A DNA stretch of 64,000 bases, taken from positions 32,656,296 through 32,720,295 of the forward strand of contig LS997564.1 in assembly GCA_000469685.2 (NCBI GenBank). Reading direction: 5' to 3'. The notes under the pieces are model-generated. The model was not told the DNA's origin, searched no databases, and saw only the letters and a program-made list of their open reading frames with translations. The translations under genes and the position numbers were made by a program. The stretch is from Haemonchus contortus (taxonomy: Eukaryota; Nematoda; Chromadorea; Rhabditida; Trichostrongylidae). Every line of letters starts with the position of its first letter. The first letter of the stretch is position 1. Below, piece after piece: positions 44,707 to 56,863 of the stretch.

Positions 44707-45395
44707 TCGTTACGCGGCTTTATTCTTTTATTCACCACTTCTTTTATTCACCACTGCTCAAGTTTGGTTTTCAGAGTTTTCAGAATTTGGTTTTTTTAGG
44801 ATGAGAAGAGCGTTTTCATGTCTGCCTTGGTGATCCTTTCAGCTCTTCTTTTTGGTACAATTCTCTTTTTTGCTTTTTGCAACGTCTATTATCATTACCG
44901 GCCTCATACGATTAGTTCAGGCAGAGGGACAGCTTCTCTGGCCAGAAAGCGTCGCCCGATGTCAGAAATTATTTGTTTATTCAAATACACCTAAGAGTGT
45001 GCCCATTGAGAACACGAAAAAGAAGAATTTGGAAACTATGGTCTATCGGGAGGTATAACTAACACACCCATCATCATTTGAACAAGTTTCATGCATGACA
45101 TCATTCACATATTATACTGTAAAAGCAACACGAAGTCTGGATCGTGGTGGGTTTTCGAGTCAGGAGAAAAGGAATTACAGTAGATTGCTCACGAAATAGA
45201 AAAGAGGAATGCATTGTATTGCATAGAGCACAGAAAGTCGTCAAGTTCTCAAAATTGGTTGTGGTTCTCGAAAACCTCGGAAAGAAAAGTTAGTCAAGTC
45301 GTTAATACTGTGGAAGTGTTCGTCGAAAGTACAAAGCAGATGCCTTGTAGGATAAACATCAACGCAGTAACTGCCTGAAAAACAGTAGAAGTGTG
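44061..45395. other. Unassigned region with a TA microsatellite
   Basis: The frame ending at 45,058 (44,852 onward) has a hydrophobic start and LVQAEGQLLWPESVARC, which could be a signal peptide and short mature peptide, but it lacks an ATG and a visible first exon. The Tyr-Ile repeat ORFs at 44,453-44,833 are translations of the TA tract. Confidence 0.3.
44651..44705. repeat. (TA)n microsatellite
   Basis: About 26 uninterrupted TA units. Confidence 0.95.
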
Positions 45396-47244
45396 TCAGA
45401 TATACTCTGAAATATGCAATGTTCGCAATAAATCGATCTTGCTTAGCCTTTCTTTGAATATTTTGCTGCTGGGTGCCTGAAGCACCTCAGACTGAAGCAG
45501 TTCAAGCCACCTGGCACAACGATAGAAAAAATTGTTGAACATCAAAGAGTACTGCCTCGGGTGAATGTTGGCGTGGTGAAGGTTGAAGCCACCCAACCTT
45601 TCTTTTGTGGGTTTGAAGCACCAGTACTTACTAGCACACAGCTTTACCTCTTTTCGAAGTACCCTGAAACAGAACACTAGATCAGCCGTTACGCCTCTGT
45701 ATTGCAAGGACTTGAGGGAAAAGCGTTCGAGGCGCGAGCCGTACGAGGATAAACGGGGTCGGCTAACACAAGATGAGGACCTGATCCAAAGAATACGCGA
45801 ATACGTGCTGGACTCGTTCTATCCTGAGGGTACCTTTTTTGAGATATGGGCTCCAAACCGAGCAATACTCCCAATAGGGTAAGACATAAGTTTTGTAAAG
45901 GCGTTGTAGTATGGTCGGGTCATATGATGTTCCTCGTCATCGCGAACATGGCGGCGAATGCTTTTTTACAGCCCCATCGATTTGCTCAGAAAACTTGAGA
46001 GTGGTGTCAAAAATGATTCCAAGGTCCTTAGTCGAGTCACAAAATGGGAGCCTTAGCCCATTTACGATGTAGTCAGTTGCAGCAGTTCCCAAAATGCATC
46101 ACCAAGCATTTGCTCAGATTTAAGGGAATATCCCAATCAGATGCCCATACTCTCATTTTCTCAACTGACAACTCCAGTGCCTTTTATTTGATTTCTCTAT
46201 TTGAACATTCATACGAAGCGTACAGTTTAATGTCATCTGCATAGACTTGTACGTGAAGCGTGTTTTGGTATTTGGGGCAACTTATGGTGTAAATCAAGAA
46301 CAGTAAAGGTGATAGTACTCCACCTTGGGAATCCCGCTGATACAGATGAATTCAAAAGAGTACCTAGTACTAACACGAACCGTGATGCTCCTGTCATTGA
46401 GGTACGACTTTATACAGTCAAAGGTTTTACCCCGAATCCCGTAGTGTTCCAGTTTGTTAATGAGCTTAGGATAACAGACTTTATCAAAAGCTTTGGAGAG
46501 GTCGAGATGAATAATGTCTACAGACTTTCCACGGTTTATAGCCCAGCAAACATCACAGAGAGTATCAAGCATATTAGTACATGTTTCCAAACATAATTTT
46601 CTCCATAACTTTAGCAGGGGTGGGTGTAAGGCGGATAGGCCTAAACTCTGTAACACTACAGCTCCAAGGTGCTTTGGAATGGCAGTAATGATACCTCTTC
46701 CCAAAGGCAGAAGACCTGTCCTAGAAGGACAGATATATTGAACAAGAAGGAAAGTAGATAGCATAGTAACTCACAGGATTTTTGAAAATTTTCTGAGGTA
46801 TACCATCAAAAGGCTCACTAGTTGAAGGCTTTAAATTTTTCAGCATAAAACGAACGTCAATAGGGTGAAAGTAGATATCAGGTAGACTACGATGGATATA
46901 CTTCAAGCTATTTTCTACATCACCATCTGCAGCAGTCACATCCAAGCAGACACTAACCAAATATCTACCCAGAGCTTCAGCCTTAGCAGAGTCATTATGG
47001 AGATTCGACCCAGCCTGATCTTTTAATGTAGGAAGAGTTGGCCTGGGTTTAAGCTTGTTTCGAAGGTAAAGGTGCAGCTGCCGCAACAAAGCAGTTCTAC
47101 CAAGGTGACGCCCGTAGCTGGCAGCAAACTTTTTCTAATGGTATTCAACGTCAGAGCGAACCTTTTTAAAGCGGAGAACTCAGAGAATAATCCAATTCCT
47201 GGAAAAGGCGTTCATTCTGGAATAATAGGTTTTTCATTCGTGAT
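45396..47244 (-). mobile_element. CR1-like LINE, decayed 3' part
   Basis: Minus strand, right to left: an endonuclease-RT linker (NERLFQELDYSLSS), RT start (46,721-47,089; FMLKNLKPSTSEPFDGIPQK), RT middle (46,294-46,764; SVDIIHLDLSKAFDKVCYPK), YADD catalytic stretch (about 46,150-46,260; VQVYADDIKLYASYECSN then TAA) and C-terminus (45,396-45,707; RCARWLELLQSEVLQAPSSK). Several frameshifts and stops. The 5' end is truncated at ~47,240 beside the tail of the next LINE. Confidence 0.75.
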
Positions 47245-47249
47245 GGATA

Positions 47250-47277
47250 CCTTATTTATTTATTTATTTATTTATTG
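47250..47277. repeat. (TTTA)n tail repeat of a LINE
   Basis: TTATTTATTTATTTATTTAT, on the minus strand an AATA-type 3' tail as in CR1-like LINEs. Confidence 0.8.
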
Positions 47278-50200
47278 CACACGCGTGCGCCAATGAATAG
47301 AAACTAATAATACAGATTGAGAAAAAGAACATTCAAACAGCAAGTGGATACAAAAAAGTTAAAAAGCAGTAGCATGGAAGAGGAAATGAAGGTGACAATA
47401 AAACGCCTCCGCAGACACACTTACAACGCCAGTGCCCGAACTATGGAGAAATCATTCAAGAAAAAAAGGCCTCGAGCCAGGAGTGCCAACTCATGCCCCA
47501 AGCATAGTGGATCCCGGAGAGCAACTAAGTCACACATGAGCACCCACATTTTGTTATCAGGTGTGTGGGATGCTAAGATGGAGTCATCACACTATATGAA
47601 ATAAGGCGAGAGCAGAAGAGCAGATGAGTGCAGGTCAACCTAGGCAACGCAACTAACCGAGGTTATTCCGGGGCGGGCCAAGTAGGTACCTCTTTGATCT
47701 GAATACGAACCCCAGGCGTAAGACCTAGGCCCAAGCGACGAGTCATAAAGATCAAGCCTCTTCTTGACCTGCACCCTAGACTCTCGTCATAATAGGCAAG
47801 TGCTTTGTGGATAGTGGCTATGTAGCGCAAAATAACAGAGTGAGCATGGACTATACTATAGCTATGTTAGAGCAGCACTCAAGGCAAATGCAACTACATT
47901 TACAAAAGCAAAGGAAGAAATTAGTGGCTAACGCGAGTAAGTGCGGATGTGCCGATGCAAAACGAGCTGAACAATCAGATGGCTATAACAATGAACGCTA
48001 GAGGATGAGAAACATTGAACTCATTAGCAGGCTCATCTTGACGAACACCACAGTACAGCTCAGCAACGTAAACAACATGATTCATCAGGAGGTAGAGAAC
48101 TGAAAAAGAGGAGCTTTTCTTGGTAGATGGGCTCCACACCTGTGAGCAATATTCGACATGCGGCAAGACGCAAGCTTGATAAAGGCGCTTTAGCATTGTC
48201 ACATCAGAAGACTGCACATTACGAAACAAGACGAATAAAATCCTGAACGCTTTCTCCACTGCTTGTCAATGTGAAGGGAAAACTTTAATTTTGGATCAGA
48301 AAACACGCGAAGATCTTTGATGGATTGGCAAGCTGCAAGCTGAACACCGTTTACGAGGTAGGCAGTTGCCTGGGAGTCGCCAAAATGCATGGTCATGGAT
48401 TTGTTCGAATTGAAAGGAATGTCCCAGTGTTCACCCCAGTCAGCCATTCTTTGAAGAGATACCCTCAGAGCGTCTCGAATCATCCCACAGTTATCCTGAT
48501 TGTAGATCGCATATATCTCAATATCATCGGCATACATTTGTATATAGATATCCGAGGATGTCTTGAGAAGGTTAGGTAACTCCATTGTGTAAATCAGAAA
48601 TAGAGTAGGTGACAGAACACCCCCCTGCGGAACAGTACTCAGACAGGGAAACCTATTGGAAAAATCACATTTTAGTCTGACTGTAAAATATCTGCTGTGT
48701 ACGTAGGATCTTAACCAAGCTAAAAGTTTGCCACGAATACCAATTTTTCCAGTTTGGCTAGCAGTTTAACGTGGGAGACTTTGTCAAACGCTTTGGACGA
48801 GTCGAAGTAGATCATGTCAACTGACTTGCCTGAATTAAGAGCTTTGCAAAGGTCAAATAATGTATCAGAAAGATTAGAGGTGATTGAGGATCTGATAACG
48901 AAGCCGTGTTGTTTCGAAGGAATGAGGTGGTATCTTGAGAGCCAGGCTAGTAATCTTTCATTCACTATTTTTTCCATCACTTTGATAGGAGTCGGTGTAA
49001 GACTGATTGGACGGAAATTGCTAAGCAAATTAGAATTGGGCGACTTCTGAATAGCAGTTACAATGGCATCCCTCCACAGTTGGGGAAGATCACCCGAGAG
49101 GACAGAGAGATTGAACATAATCGCCAAGGGCTTAGAAAGGGAAGTATGGCATTTCTTGTACACTGGCTGTGGAATCCCATCATAAGGTTCGGTAGTGGAA
49201 GGATGGAGTTTTTTGAGGATAGCAGAGACACTATATGGATGAAAGTTGCATTTAGAACAACTTTCACTGACATACGGAATGTTATTCAGGTGCAAACCAT
49301 CTGCAAACTCAGATGAGTAGACACTTGAGAAATACTTAGCGAGAGCCTCGGCCTTCTCCACATCACTACGATATACTACTCCACCTTCATCGACTAGAGC
49401 AGAGGGGAATGTGTAAGACTTCGGCTTGTATCGGTAGTAGCGGAAAAGTCGTTGTAGGGAAGCCTGAGTTCCAAGACGATTCATAGTTAGATAGAAACTT
49501 TCTCAAGTGGTAGTCCAAGTCGGAACAAACTTTTTTGTAGAGGGAATTGTTCAAAGGGTAACTCAGCTCATGAAAAAGACGCTGCTTTTGCTGCAGTAAA
49601 TTGTTAATATGAGGAGGATACTTATGGCCAGAGTTACTAGGGAACTTGAAAGGAACGAAAGCTGAAAGACCAGTATAGATAACATGGCAGAATCTATGAT
49701 AAACATCATCCATCGAAGAATATTGGTCAAAAACTTCCCAACAATCTGTGTGGAAGAAAAAGTCATTGAGACCAGCAAAGTCTGCATTCTGGAAATCAGG
49801 TACTGGGAGGGCAAGAGAGGTGCAAGATAATTCGAGGATATGAAAGGAAACAACTGCATGGTCAGACGTAGCAAGAGGAGGTAGTATGGAAACATCGCGA
49901 ATATTATCCGCGGTTGACAACACAATATCGAGGACATTCCCATTGTGGGTAGCTTGCTTGACATACTGCTGAAGCCCACACTCACGGAAAAAGTTCAAGT
50001 AAGCAGCTCGGGTTGAGTTCAACCCAATAAGCAAACTCCAGTCAACATGGAGGTTAAAATCACCAAGAAGAATAGTATTGATGCGGACAGAAAGGAGATC
50101 TCTCAAAGCATCGATCAGAATTTTATCATAAGCACTACTGGAAACGGGTGAGCGGTGAACCGTTATAACACGAGTATAGGACGATTTGACCGGACAGAAT

Positions 50201-50480
50201 AGGTCCAAACAAATGCCCTCAGCTTTGCCATGGCTGATATTACAAACAAAGTCAACTTGAAGATTTCCTTACACCAGACAACAGACTCCACCGCCTTTAC
50301 CCCTTGTCCGATCCATGCGATAGAGAAAATAGGGAAGGTTCATTGTTATTTCAGAGTTTAAAACTTTACTTTTTAACCAGGTTTCTGTGGTAAACAAAAT
50401 ATCAGGTTTAACGTGAGAAATGAAAGGATGAAGATGACAGATTTTGTTTACTAGACTACGAGCATTAATTAAGCAGCATT

Positions 50481-51185
50481 TCAATCTGAGAGAACCGTGC
50501 CAGCTGCAAGGTTTCCCGAGCTGTTTCTCGGAAGGCTTTTTGTATGCACGAGCTGATCTTTGTATACCACCCATTCCTTGCTGGACAATCGTTTGTTGCG
50601 ATCCCGAGCAAGTTGCCTCAGCATAAAATCCCTCCGCCTTTCCTCCAGTGTCATACTTTTACGTATAAACACGGAAGGAAATCCAGCATTACGGAGCAGA
50701 CGAGCATTGGCAAGGGCGGTTCGCCAGTGGGAAGAAGCTGGGAGGACAACCTTAACAAGAGGGGGGCGTTTTGGATCAGGTTTACCAATGCGATATACCT
50801 CGCATGGGCGGCATTCGACCTTACACGCATCGAGAACCTTAGAGACCTTCTCCTCCAGGTCTTTTTGACGTTCAGACGGCCGGAGCTCAGCACCTGCCTC
50901 CTCAAGACCATAGGCAACAATGCTCCTAGCCTTTTTTTCGCTATTGATCGACTCCGAGAATTCTCTCGGGATTTTATCCGACAGAGCAATGAGGAGAGGT
51001 TTAAGGAGGGAGTCCTTATTACGCTCGATGATAGTCCTGAGAAGATCTGCCGCAGATATTTTATCCGACTCAAGCCGATGTTCCTGACCACCAGGCAGCT
51101 CTGCAGAAAGCACATCACCTGCAGCATCAAGGCATGAATCTTCAGAAGAAATTTTCTTCTGAGTCCTACGCTGACTTCTGACCAT
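50481..51185 (-). CDS. LINE ORF1-like protein (possible nucleic-acid-binding)
   Basis: 234 residues, unbroken, directly upstream of the endonuclease frame of the CR1-like LINE and overlapping it by ~95 bp. A charged, possibly coiled-coil middle (EKKARSIVAYGLEEAGAELR, DLEEKVSKVLDACKVECRPC) is followed by KPDPKRPPLVKVVLPASSHW and a basic C-terminus. A second, broken copy of the same protein lies at 52,209-52,500, showing it belongs to the LINE rather than the host. I assign the ORF1 role from position; no catalytic domain seen. Confidence 0.65.
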   Translation of the reverse strand: MVRSQRRTQKKISSEDSCLDAAGDVLSAELPGGQEHRLESDKISAADLLRTIIERNKDSLLKPLLIALSDKIPREFSESINSEKKARSIVAYGLEEAGAELRPSERQKDLEEKVSKVLDACKVECRPCEVYRIGKPDPKRPPLVKVVLPASSHWRTALANARLLRNAGFPSVFIRKSMTLEERRRDFMLRQLARDRNKRLSSKEWVVYKDQLVHTKSLPRNSSGNLAAGTVLSD

Positions 51186-51222
51186 TATAGTATGTAGCTG
51201 ATGAAAGGTGACCAGAAAAAGT

Positions 51223-52560
51223 TCAAGAAGGAAAGATTAATGACTTCACGGTAAAAAAAATTGCTACGGAAGTCGTAAAAAGAACAACGGAAAGAGAGCC
51301 AACAGATGAACCGACCACCCCGTAGATGAGAACTGAATGATGGTATAATTCGGAAACTTTATTGGTACGAAGCTTGCTAAGCCTAGGCAACATTACAGAA
51401 CGTGGCATGTGCATCATCGGCAGAGACGTACTGCTCAAATAAGTGAAGCCAATCAACATTCCGGAAGTACTCATCGAGACCAGCATAGTCAACGGAGGAA
51501 AAATCGGGGAAGGGAGACAACATGCACCACCAAGTTCTTCTAACAGACTGAAGTGAACAATGTTATGGTCTGAATTCGCCAGAGGAGCTGACTCTGTAAT
51601 CTCACTTATGTTGGAAAGCGTAGACAAGACTAAATCGAGAATGTTATTGCAATGTGTTGGTATAAGTACATGCTGCTGAAAGCCCATCTCTTAGAAGAAT
51701 TCCAGAAAGGCATTTGACGACGGATTAAGTGCGTAATGATGCTCCTAGTCAATTGAAAGTCTAAAGTCTCCTACAATGACGTTATTGGCTGAGGAAGAGG
51801 TAAAGTCACGGAGTAGCCCAACTAGCTCTTTATCCTCACTCTTCAGAGAATTCGGTGGACGATACACAGCTGTAAAGCGGATCCGAGACGCGTTACGAGG
51901 CCAGAATAGTTCAAAGCAGAGCACATCGGCTTCGGTTAAGCAAGTCGATTCGACAAGAGAAGTGAAAAGATTGCCTTTGATTAAGCAGCATACCCCGCCA
52001 CCGCTTCGTTCTTTCCGATCACTGCGAAAAGTACATAAGGCAAATTAGTAACTATTTCCGAATCAAGAATGGTGGGCATAAGCCACGTCTCAGTTACGAA
52101 GTCGTTACGAAGTCTGGCTCTTCTTGACAAATAAAAGTTCAAGTTTATTCGACGAGCTACGGGTGTTTGAAGCAGGTAGGGCAGTCTTACCGTGCGCCGC
52201 TAGATGCTTTACGAGCGTCTGTGCGGTAATTCAGATACATGTTTCAGTTGCCCCTGGCAGACAATCCACTCGCGGAAAGCTTTGCCCTTGTTTCGCTCAC
52301 GCGCGCGTTGACGCAACACTGCGAAGTAAGCGTGCATTAGCCAGAGCCCCCGCCAATGAGCCCTGGTAGAAAGAACCTCCTTGACGAGACGCGGGCGCTC
52401 AGGGTCTGACATGCCCATCCGGTATTCCTCAGTCGGCCGACATTCGACGTCCAAAGCATCTAACACAGTGCTGACCTTCTCTTCAGAATCCTTCTGACGC
52501 GTCGAAGCCGGAGCAGCACCTTGGATCTCATCAAGGCCGGAGATGATTTCCTTCTCAGTT
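51223..52560 (-). mobile_element. CR1-like LINE, further decayed copy
   Basis: Endonuclease remnants at 51,223-51,687 (NILDLVLSTLSNISE, SAPLANSDHNIVHFSLLEEL, parallel to the next-door LINE) and ORF1 remnant at 52,209-52,500 (LDALDVECRPTEEYRMG, DPERPRLVKEVL). Stops and indels throughout. RT is missing; the following LINE begins where it would be. Confidence 0.65.
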
Positions 52561-52739
52561 AAAGACTAGTAGATACACTTCTTGAAGGTCGTGGACTGGA
52601 TCGCAATTTACTACTATCTCCTTCTGGTCCGACTACTTTTTCGGTCATTTCCTCTGCTTGATCAGTTTGACCAAAAGCTGTTGCACCAGAATCCACCATC
52701 CTGAAAAAGGAAACATTTGAGGAACGAGCCATGTGTATA

Positions 52740-53235
52740 ATGTGGGTATCGATTTGTATTGAAGGAAAAAAGCCAAATAAAACGTGTGAAACGAATCAGT
52801 TTTTGTTTGTTCCCGAGTTTTTCATTGGAAGCAGATCTTTGACTGACCATATCTCTAGGAAACAGCGGGTTCATACTGACTCAAGACTGATTCAAAGGTA
52901 ATACTGAAGGAAAATAGCTTCCGGTTGAAGCTGCTCTGCTTTCTAGTTAAAAATCGCAGTACCTCCTGATGATGTTCAGAACATCGGAGTCATCACGGCC
53001 ACACACAACGTAAATGAACCTGTCGACAACAGCAACGCAGCAATCATACTTAGGTGATTCACTGCTTTTCGAGATGGTGAGAACATATTAGAAAAACGTT
53101 GTACCTTGACTGGTTCGAAGGAGCAACATACTGCCATATAGGATCAGCACCATCAAGATCCATACATTCGACACTTTTTCCGCCACCCACTGAAGTTGCA
53201 CACTTCGCTATAAGAGCATTGATTTTCTACATAGG
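52740..53235 (-). pseudogene. KLHL20-like fragment, copy 5 (kelch-1 exons)
   Basis: Two exons remain: 53105-53189 (VECMDLDGADPIWQYVAPSN) and about 52963-53048 (CCVAVVDRFIYVVCGRDDSD), with intron text left of them matching introns of copies 3 and 4 (52,770-52,960). The acceptor of the second is AAG instead of CAG. No BTB/BACK to the right and no further kelch to the left, where LINE debris begins. A dead fragment. Confidence 0.75.
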
Positions 53236-53760
53236 TGAATAGTGCCTTTCGGACGACTTATATGTATGTAGGTCGTCCTGGCGTGACGCGCCCTTGGTCC
53301 TTCCGGGAAAGGCACAGCACGCTGCAGAGAGCCACGTGGCTATACCTAGCCACGGACTCTGGCCGCTCTCTCCGCCATGCGACGATTGCATCATCTAGTG
53401 TAGTCGCCGTCGCAGCCGCCTGCCCGTCTCCGTGTTCTGGTGCCAATGGACGTCAACGCCATCGACATAGCTCCAATGGTTCCCGCAGCATCACACTGTT
53501 GTCATCTACCAGTGGTGCCACTGCTGTCAAGTATGTCGCCAGCAAGGAACATCAAGAGGTTTAATAGTTCGCAGCTATGGAAGTACCGGGGAGCAGCAGT
53601 GGCAGAAGGAGGTTGGGAGGACTTGGATGGTTTGATGGCCCTGGATTCGGATGAGCAGGTCACGACCACGACTGTGTCCGTCGAGATCGGCCGCGAGCAG
53701 TCGCGACGTGGCTTAACCAATTAGATTCAGTTCATTTCCGCCAACACTTGGCTACTAACA
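53236..53760. other. GC-rich island with open frames on both strands
   Basis: Composition is clearly more GC-rich than the neighbours. The best plus-strand frame is 53,440-53,724, with an ATG and an acidic end (EDLDGLMALDSDEQVTTTTV); minus-strand frames at 53,258-53,446 and 53,502-53,720 also stay open. No splice context or family is recognised. Could be a captured gene piece, a CpG-like promoter or part of an unknown element. Confidence 0.35.
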
Positions 53761-54055
53761 TGAATTACCGATTAGGAATCCAGAAATTCGTTCAAAAAAA
53801 TTACAGCATCTTATAGTTATCTGGGCGACGACAATCATATTGGGGAAATGATAAACAATGTTAAAGAAAACAATTCAAATGTACCGGATTCGGGTTTATA
53901 TAGTGTGATTTTGACAGGTCAAAACAGAAGCTGACAAAAATGAACATGCCTTAGAGTGGTTCTACACACGTGTACACATGTGTCGAAATGTTTCTAACAA
54001 CTGAACTACATCTTCATAGTATCGACAAAAAACAAACATTTAATACATTATATCA

Positions 54056-55060
54056 TCCTACTTATATAATCGGCTAGCGTGTGTCTGTTGGTGTGTTTGT
54101 GAGTCAGTGTGTGTGTGTGTTTGTCTGACCGGAAATTCATAACTCCTGTGCCACTGAACCTAGAACATTCAAATTTGGAAGAGAGATAGGCGACACGATG
54201 AGAACAGCGATGGTACGTGGTAGGAAGTGACAACTATCGAAATAAACTGATAAGGAGCCTTAAAAGGCAAAAGCCTGAGTATCCGTAACTCCCTCTGTAT
54301 TAGCGATGAAGCCTTGGCACTTGGGCAGGTGGTTTAGGATGTGAAGGGACCGTTAAAGATTGGTGACAGAGAATGATAACAAGTGATAGGGACTGATAAG
54401 AAGCCACAGAAGGCGAGGGCCTGTAGGTCTGTGATGCGCTCCCCGTTGATAGTGGAATCTTGGTATTTCAATAGGTTATGGAAGATGTCACAGGATCGTA
54501 GGTACTCGGTGACAGGATCCAGAACGGTTGGTACCAGACCAGGAGCTGATAAAACTGACGAGGGCTAATGATATCCTCGAAAGCGTAGGGCCACTATAAT
54601 AATGGCATTAATAGTGGAGCTTTGACAGTTTGGCATGTGATGTAAACTATAGTGGGATCGTAGACGACCGATGATAGGAACTGATAACAGCTGATAACAA
54701 CTGATAAGAGCACTCTCGAACTGAATTTACCTCCTGTGGTATTTGCGATGTATTTATGATTACGACTATTACATAGATTACGACCGCTCCCAGCAAGGTT
54801 TCTAACTCGGTGGAAGATCAAGGGTACTTTATATTTTGATATCATTTACGACAAAGCTCATCCGACCGCCAATAATTTGGGATTCTCAACTAGTGATGTA
54901 CCCGTGGAAGAAAGAAGGCTCAAAGATAACGACATCTGATAATGGTGTTATTATCACTCGAGAACATTAGTGAGCACTACACAATTCTTTGGTTGCCTAT
55001 CAGTTAAACCTTTAATGGTTCATAATTTTCGAGATGGAGAGCAACCATTTGACACACTCA
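54056..55060 (+). mobile_element. Helitron-like element, 3' end unclear
   Basis: Begins A|TCCTACTTATATAATCGGCT, then a GT tract (GTGTGTGTGTTTGTC), as in the 17.2 and 42.3 kb elements. Inside are diverged ~110-bp units (ACTGATAAGAAGCC / GACTGATAA) and TCCGACCGCCAATAATTTGG shared with 25.4 kb. No hairpin-CTRR end found, so it may be truncated near 55,060. Confidence 0.6.
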
Positions 55061-56863
55061 ATCGTAGGCGTAAGCGTGGGCATGTGGTGCACGCATTGGC
55101 GTGCGTAGCCCAACTGGTTCAAATAATAACCGATCATGTAGTCATTCCAAAGTTGAATTATCCTTCATTCGAACAATGTTTACAGGCGGTAATGATTCCT
55201 TTATGAAATTTGATTTATACAACCCTGAAATTTCTGGAGATTAATAACTAGGTAAGGTTTAACACAATACAAGAGGTTTCTGCACAGCGCAGATAGTGAG
55301 ATATCCCTGATAATGCTTGTTTACAAGATACCTTCATACTTATAGTTCACGATAGAAACATTTTCTAAAATTACCTTCTGAGTGAAACCTGTGATCCTCA
55401 GAATAACACGTAAGGCATAGTTAGGGTTGAAAAACGACCTTGATAGAGCGCCATGGAGTGCACTGGACGCCGACGAATATTACGCATATATGAGAAGCTG
55501 CAGACGGCTACAGGCACGCAATCCGTACTTAAAATCCTCCGATTTCAAGAGGACTTTAATAAAATTTTCGAAAGATACTTTCCTATTACCCTAAAATCTA
55601 GCTTCAAAGTAGAAAAAGTAATTGCTATTCTAGCCTACAAACGAAATTGACCAGTTGAAGGTCTGATAAAAAAAAACCAGTAGCGATTTCTCATATGTCG
55701 AACTCCTTCTTCCTGTCAATCCATTTCCTTCGAATTTTCTTTTTCCTTCCTAGGAACAGCATCTCTTTTAAGTCCCTCAAGAAATCGCTCTTCTTTACTG
55801 TCTCTTCAGCGGCATGTCCACTTATTTGAACGGAGGGTTGCTCAGACTGTGTAACAGCATTAACAGTGGCAGCCTCGGGGTTGGCTGAAGCTGGGTATGG
55901 TGCAGAGCCTGGCACATCTTGCTTAAGCATTTTTCGATAAACAAAATCAAGCTGAAATTCGAAGCGAACGATAAAGGACATTTTTGAGCGAATTGTAAAA
56001 TATCTCGTGTTATAACTGAAAAAATATATGTAGCATCCGAATGGCGCACACACAAAAGTACTTCCTGGTGATACGTACAGTTCTACTTTGAATAGGACCT
56101 TAACAGGCCTTATTCGAGGCTCGTTCTCAGAAACATTTCAACCTACATTTCATCAAAGCTTGCGGTCCTTTCCGTCCCAGATGCATCAACAATTTCATAT
56201 TTCAAATTTGTGAATGCAGCTACAACTCGACGAGTCGGGACTACCATCACGCGATTTTATGGTAATCGCTGGATCAGCCTTTATGGACAGACTGTTTTAT
56301 CTATCCAAGGTGTGGACGGAATGAACAATTGATACGGCTGTCATTGGGCATGACTGCTAAGATTTCATAGTTCCACTGCCGGGTAAACATCCTGACATAT
56401 GTACGTCGCCATGATAATCAGACAAACTCCTCAACGAAACAGCCTCTGAACAAAAGGAATGACGCGTTCCGCCTTACTTGAGACAGAAGGTCCCATTGCA
56501 CGATACTGTCTTGCAAGAGTGACGAGTAGAAGCGGTACTAGGAGACACTCAAGAAAATCAATGACCACTGGAACTATAGGTGGCACTGGCAATTCCGCAA
56601 AGCCAAGGGCAAAGATCCTTTCATACATGACCCTCATCCCACTGTACCTTAACTGAGCTCCTTACAGGTAGGACGGCCCAAACGAACTACCACATTTTGA
56701 TGAAGAACATCCGAGTGAAGTACCCAAACAACAGGAACAAGTCTGAGGAATCGGGTACTGCCTGACTACTCCCTTCTTCGAGTCCATCCGACTTAAGCCA
56801 CCGAGCCTCAGGAGATGATACGTATAAAACGGAACGGATAAAACGGTATTGTTGTATATCTAA
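55061..56863. other. Mostly unassigned, with an orphan exon
   Basis: Besides the exon at 55,691-55,951, a minus-strand frame at 56,431-56,637 has a strong hydrophobic run (PIVPVVIDFLECLLVPLLLV) that could be a membrane helix. The two may belong to one minus-strand gene but no joining splice sites are evident. Confidence 0.3.
55691..55951 (-). CDS. Orphan terminal exon of an unknown gene
   Basis: After a good acceptor (CGAATTTCAG) the minus strand is open for 86 codons to TGA: LDFVYRKMLKQDVPG, a Pro/Ala/Gln-rich middle (EAATVNAVTQSEQPSVQISG) and a very basic end (GRKKKIRRKWIDRKKEFDI). Composition looks coding. No family recognised; upstream exons not found. The basic tail could be cytoplasmic or nuclear; this is speculation. 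Confidence 0.35.
   Translation of the reverse strand, partial: LDFVYRKMLKQDVPGSAPYPASANPEAATVNAVTQSEQPSVQISGHAAEETVKKSDFLRDLKEMLFLGRKKKIRRKWIDRKKEFDI

Larger units (their letters stand above)
47245..51185 (-). mobile_element. CR1-like LINE, near full length but frame-broken
   Basis: Order on the minus strand: ORF1 (50,481-51,185), endonuclease (50,269-50,574 KCCLINARSLVNK and TTETWL; 49,387-50,208 ILLGDFNLHVDW and ATSDHAVVSFHI), RT (48,720-49,484 NFRPISLTPTPIKVMEKIV, SVDMIYFDSSKAFDKVSHVK; 48,199-48,585 with IYIQMYADDIEIYAI) and C-terminal thumb (47,975-48,259 LYQACVLPHVEYCSQVWSPS). The tail is ~700 bp and ends in (AATA)n at 47,250-47,277. ORF2 has at least three frameshifts, so it is inactive. 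Confidence 0.8.

Noticed and set aside
44453..44833. ORF with a long Tyr-Ile repeat
   Set aside because: It is the translation of a (TA)n microsatellite and has no other coding support.
50544..51137. 197-codon plus-strand ORF
   Set aside because: It is antisense to the LINE ORF1 at 50,481-51,185, which has the matching second copy at 52.2-52.5 kb.
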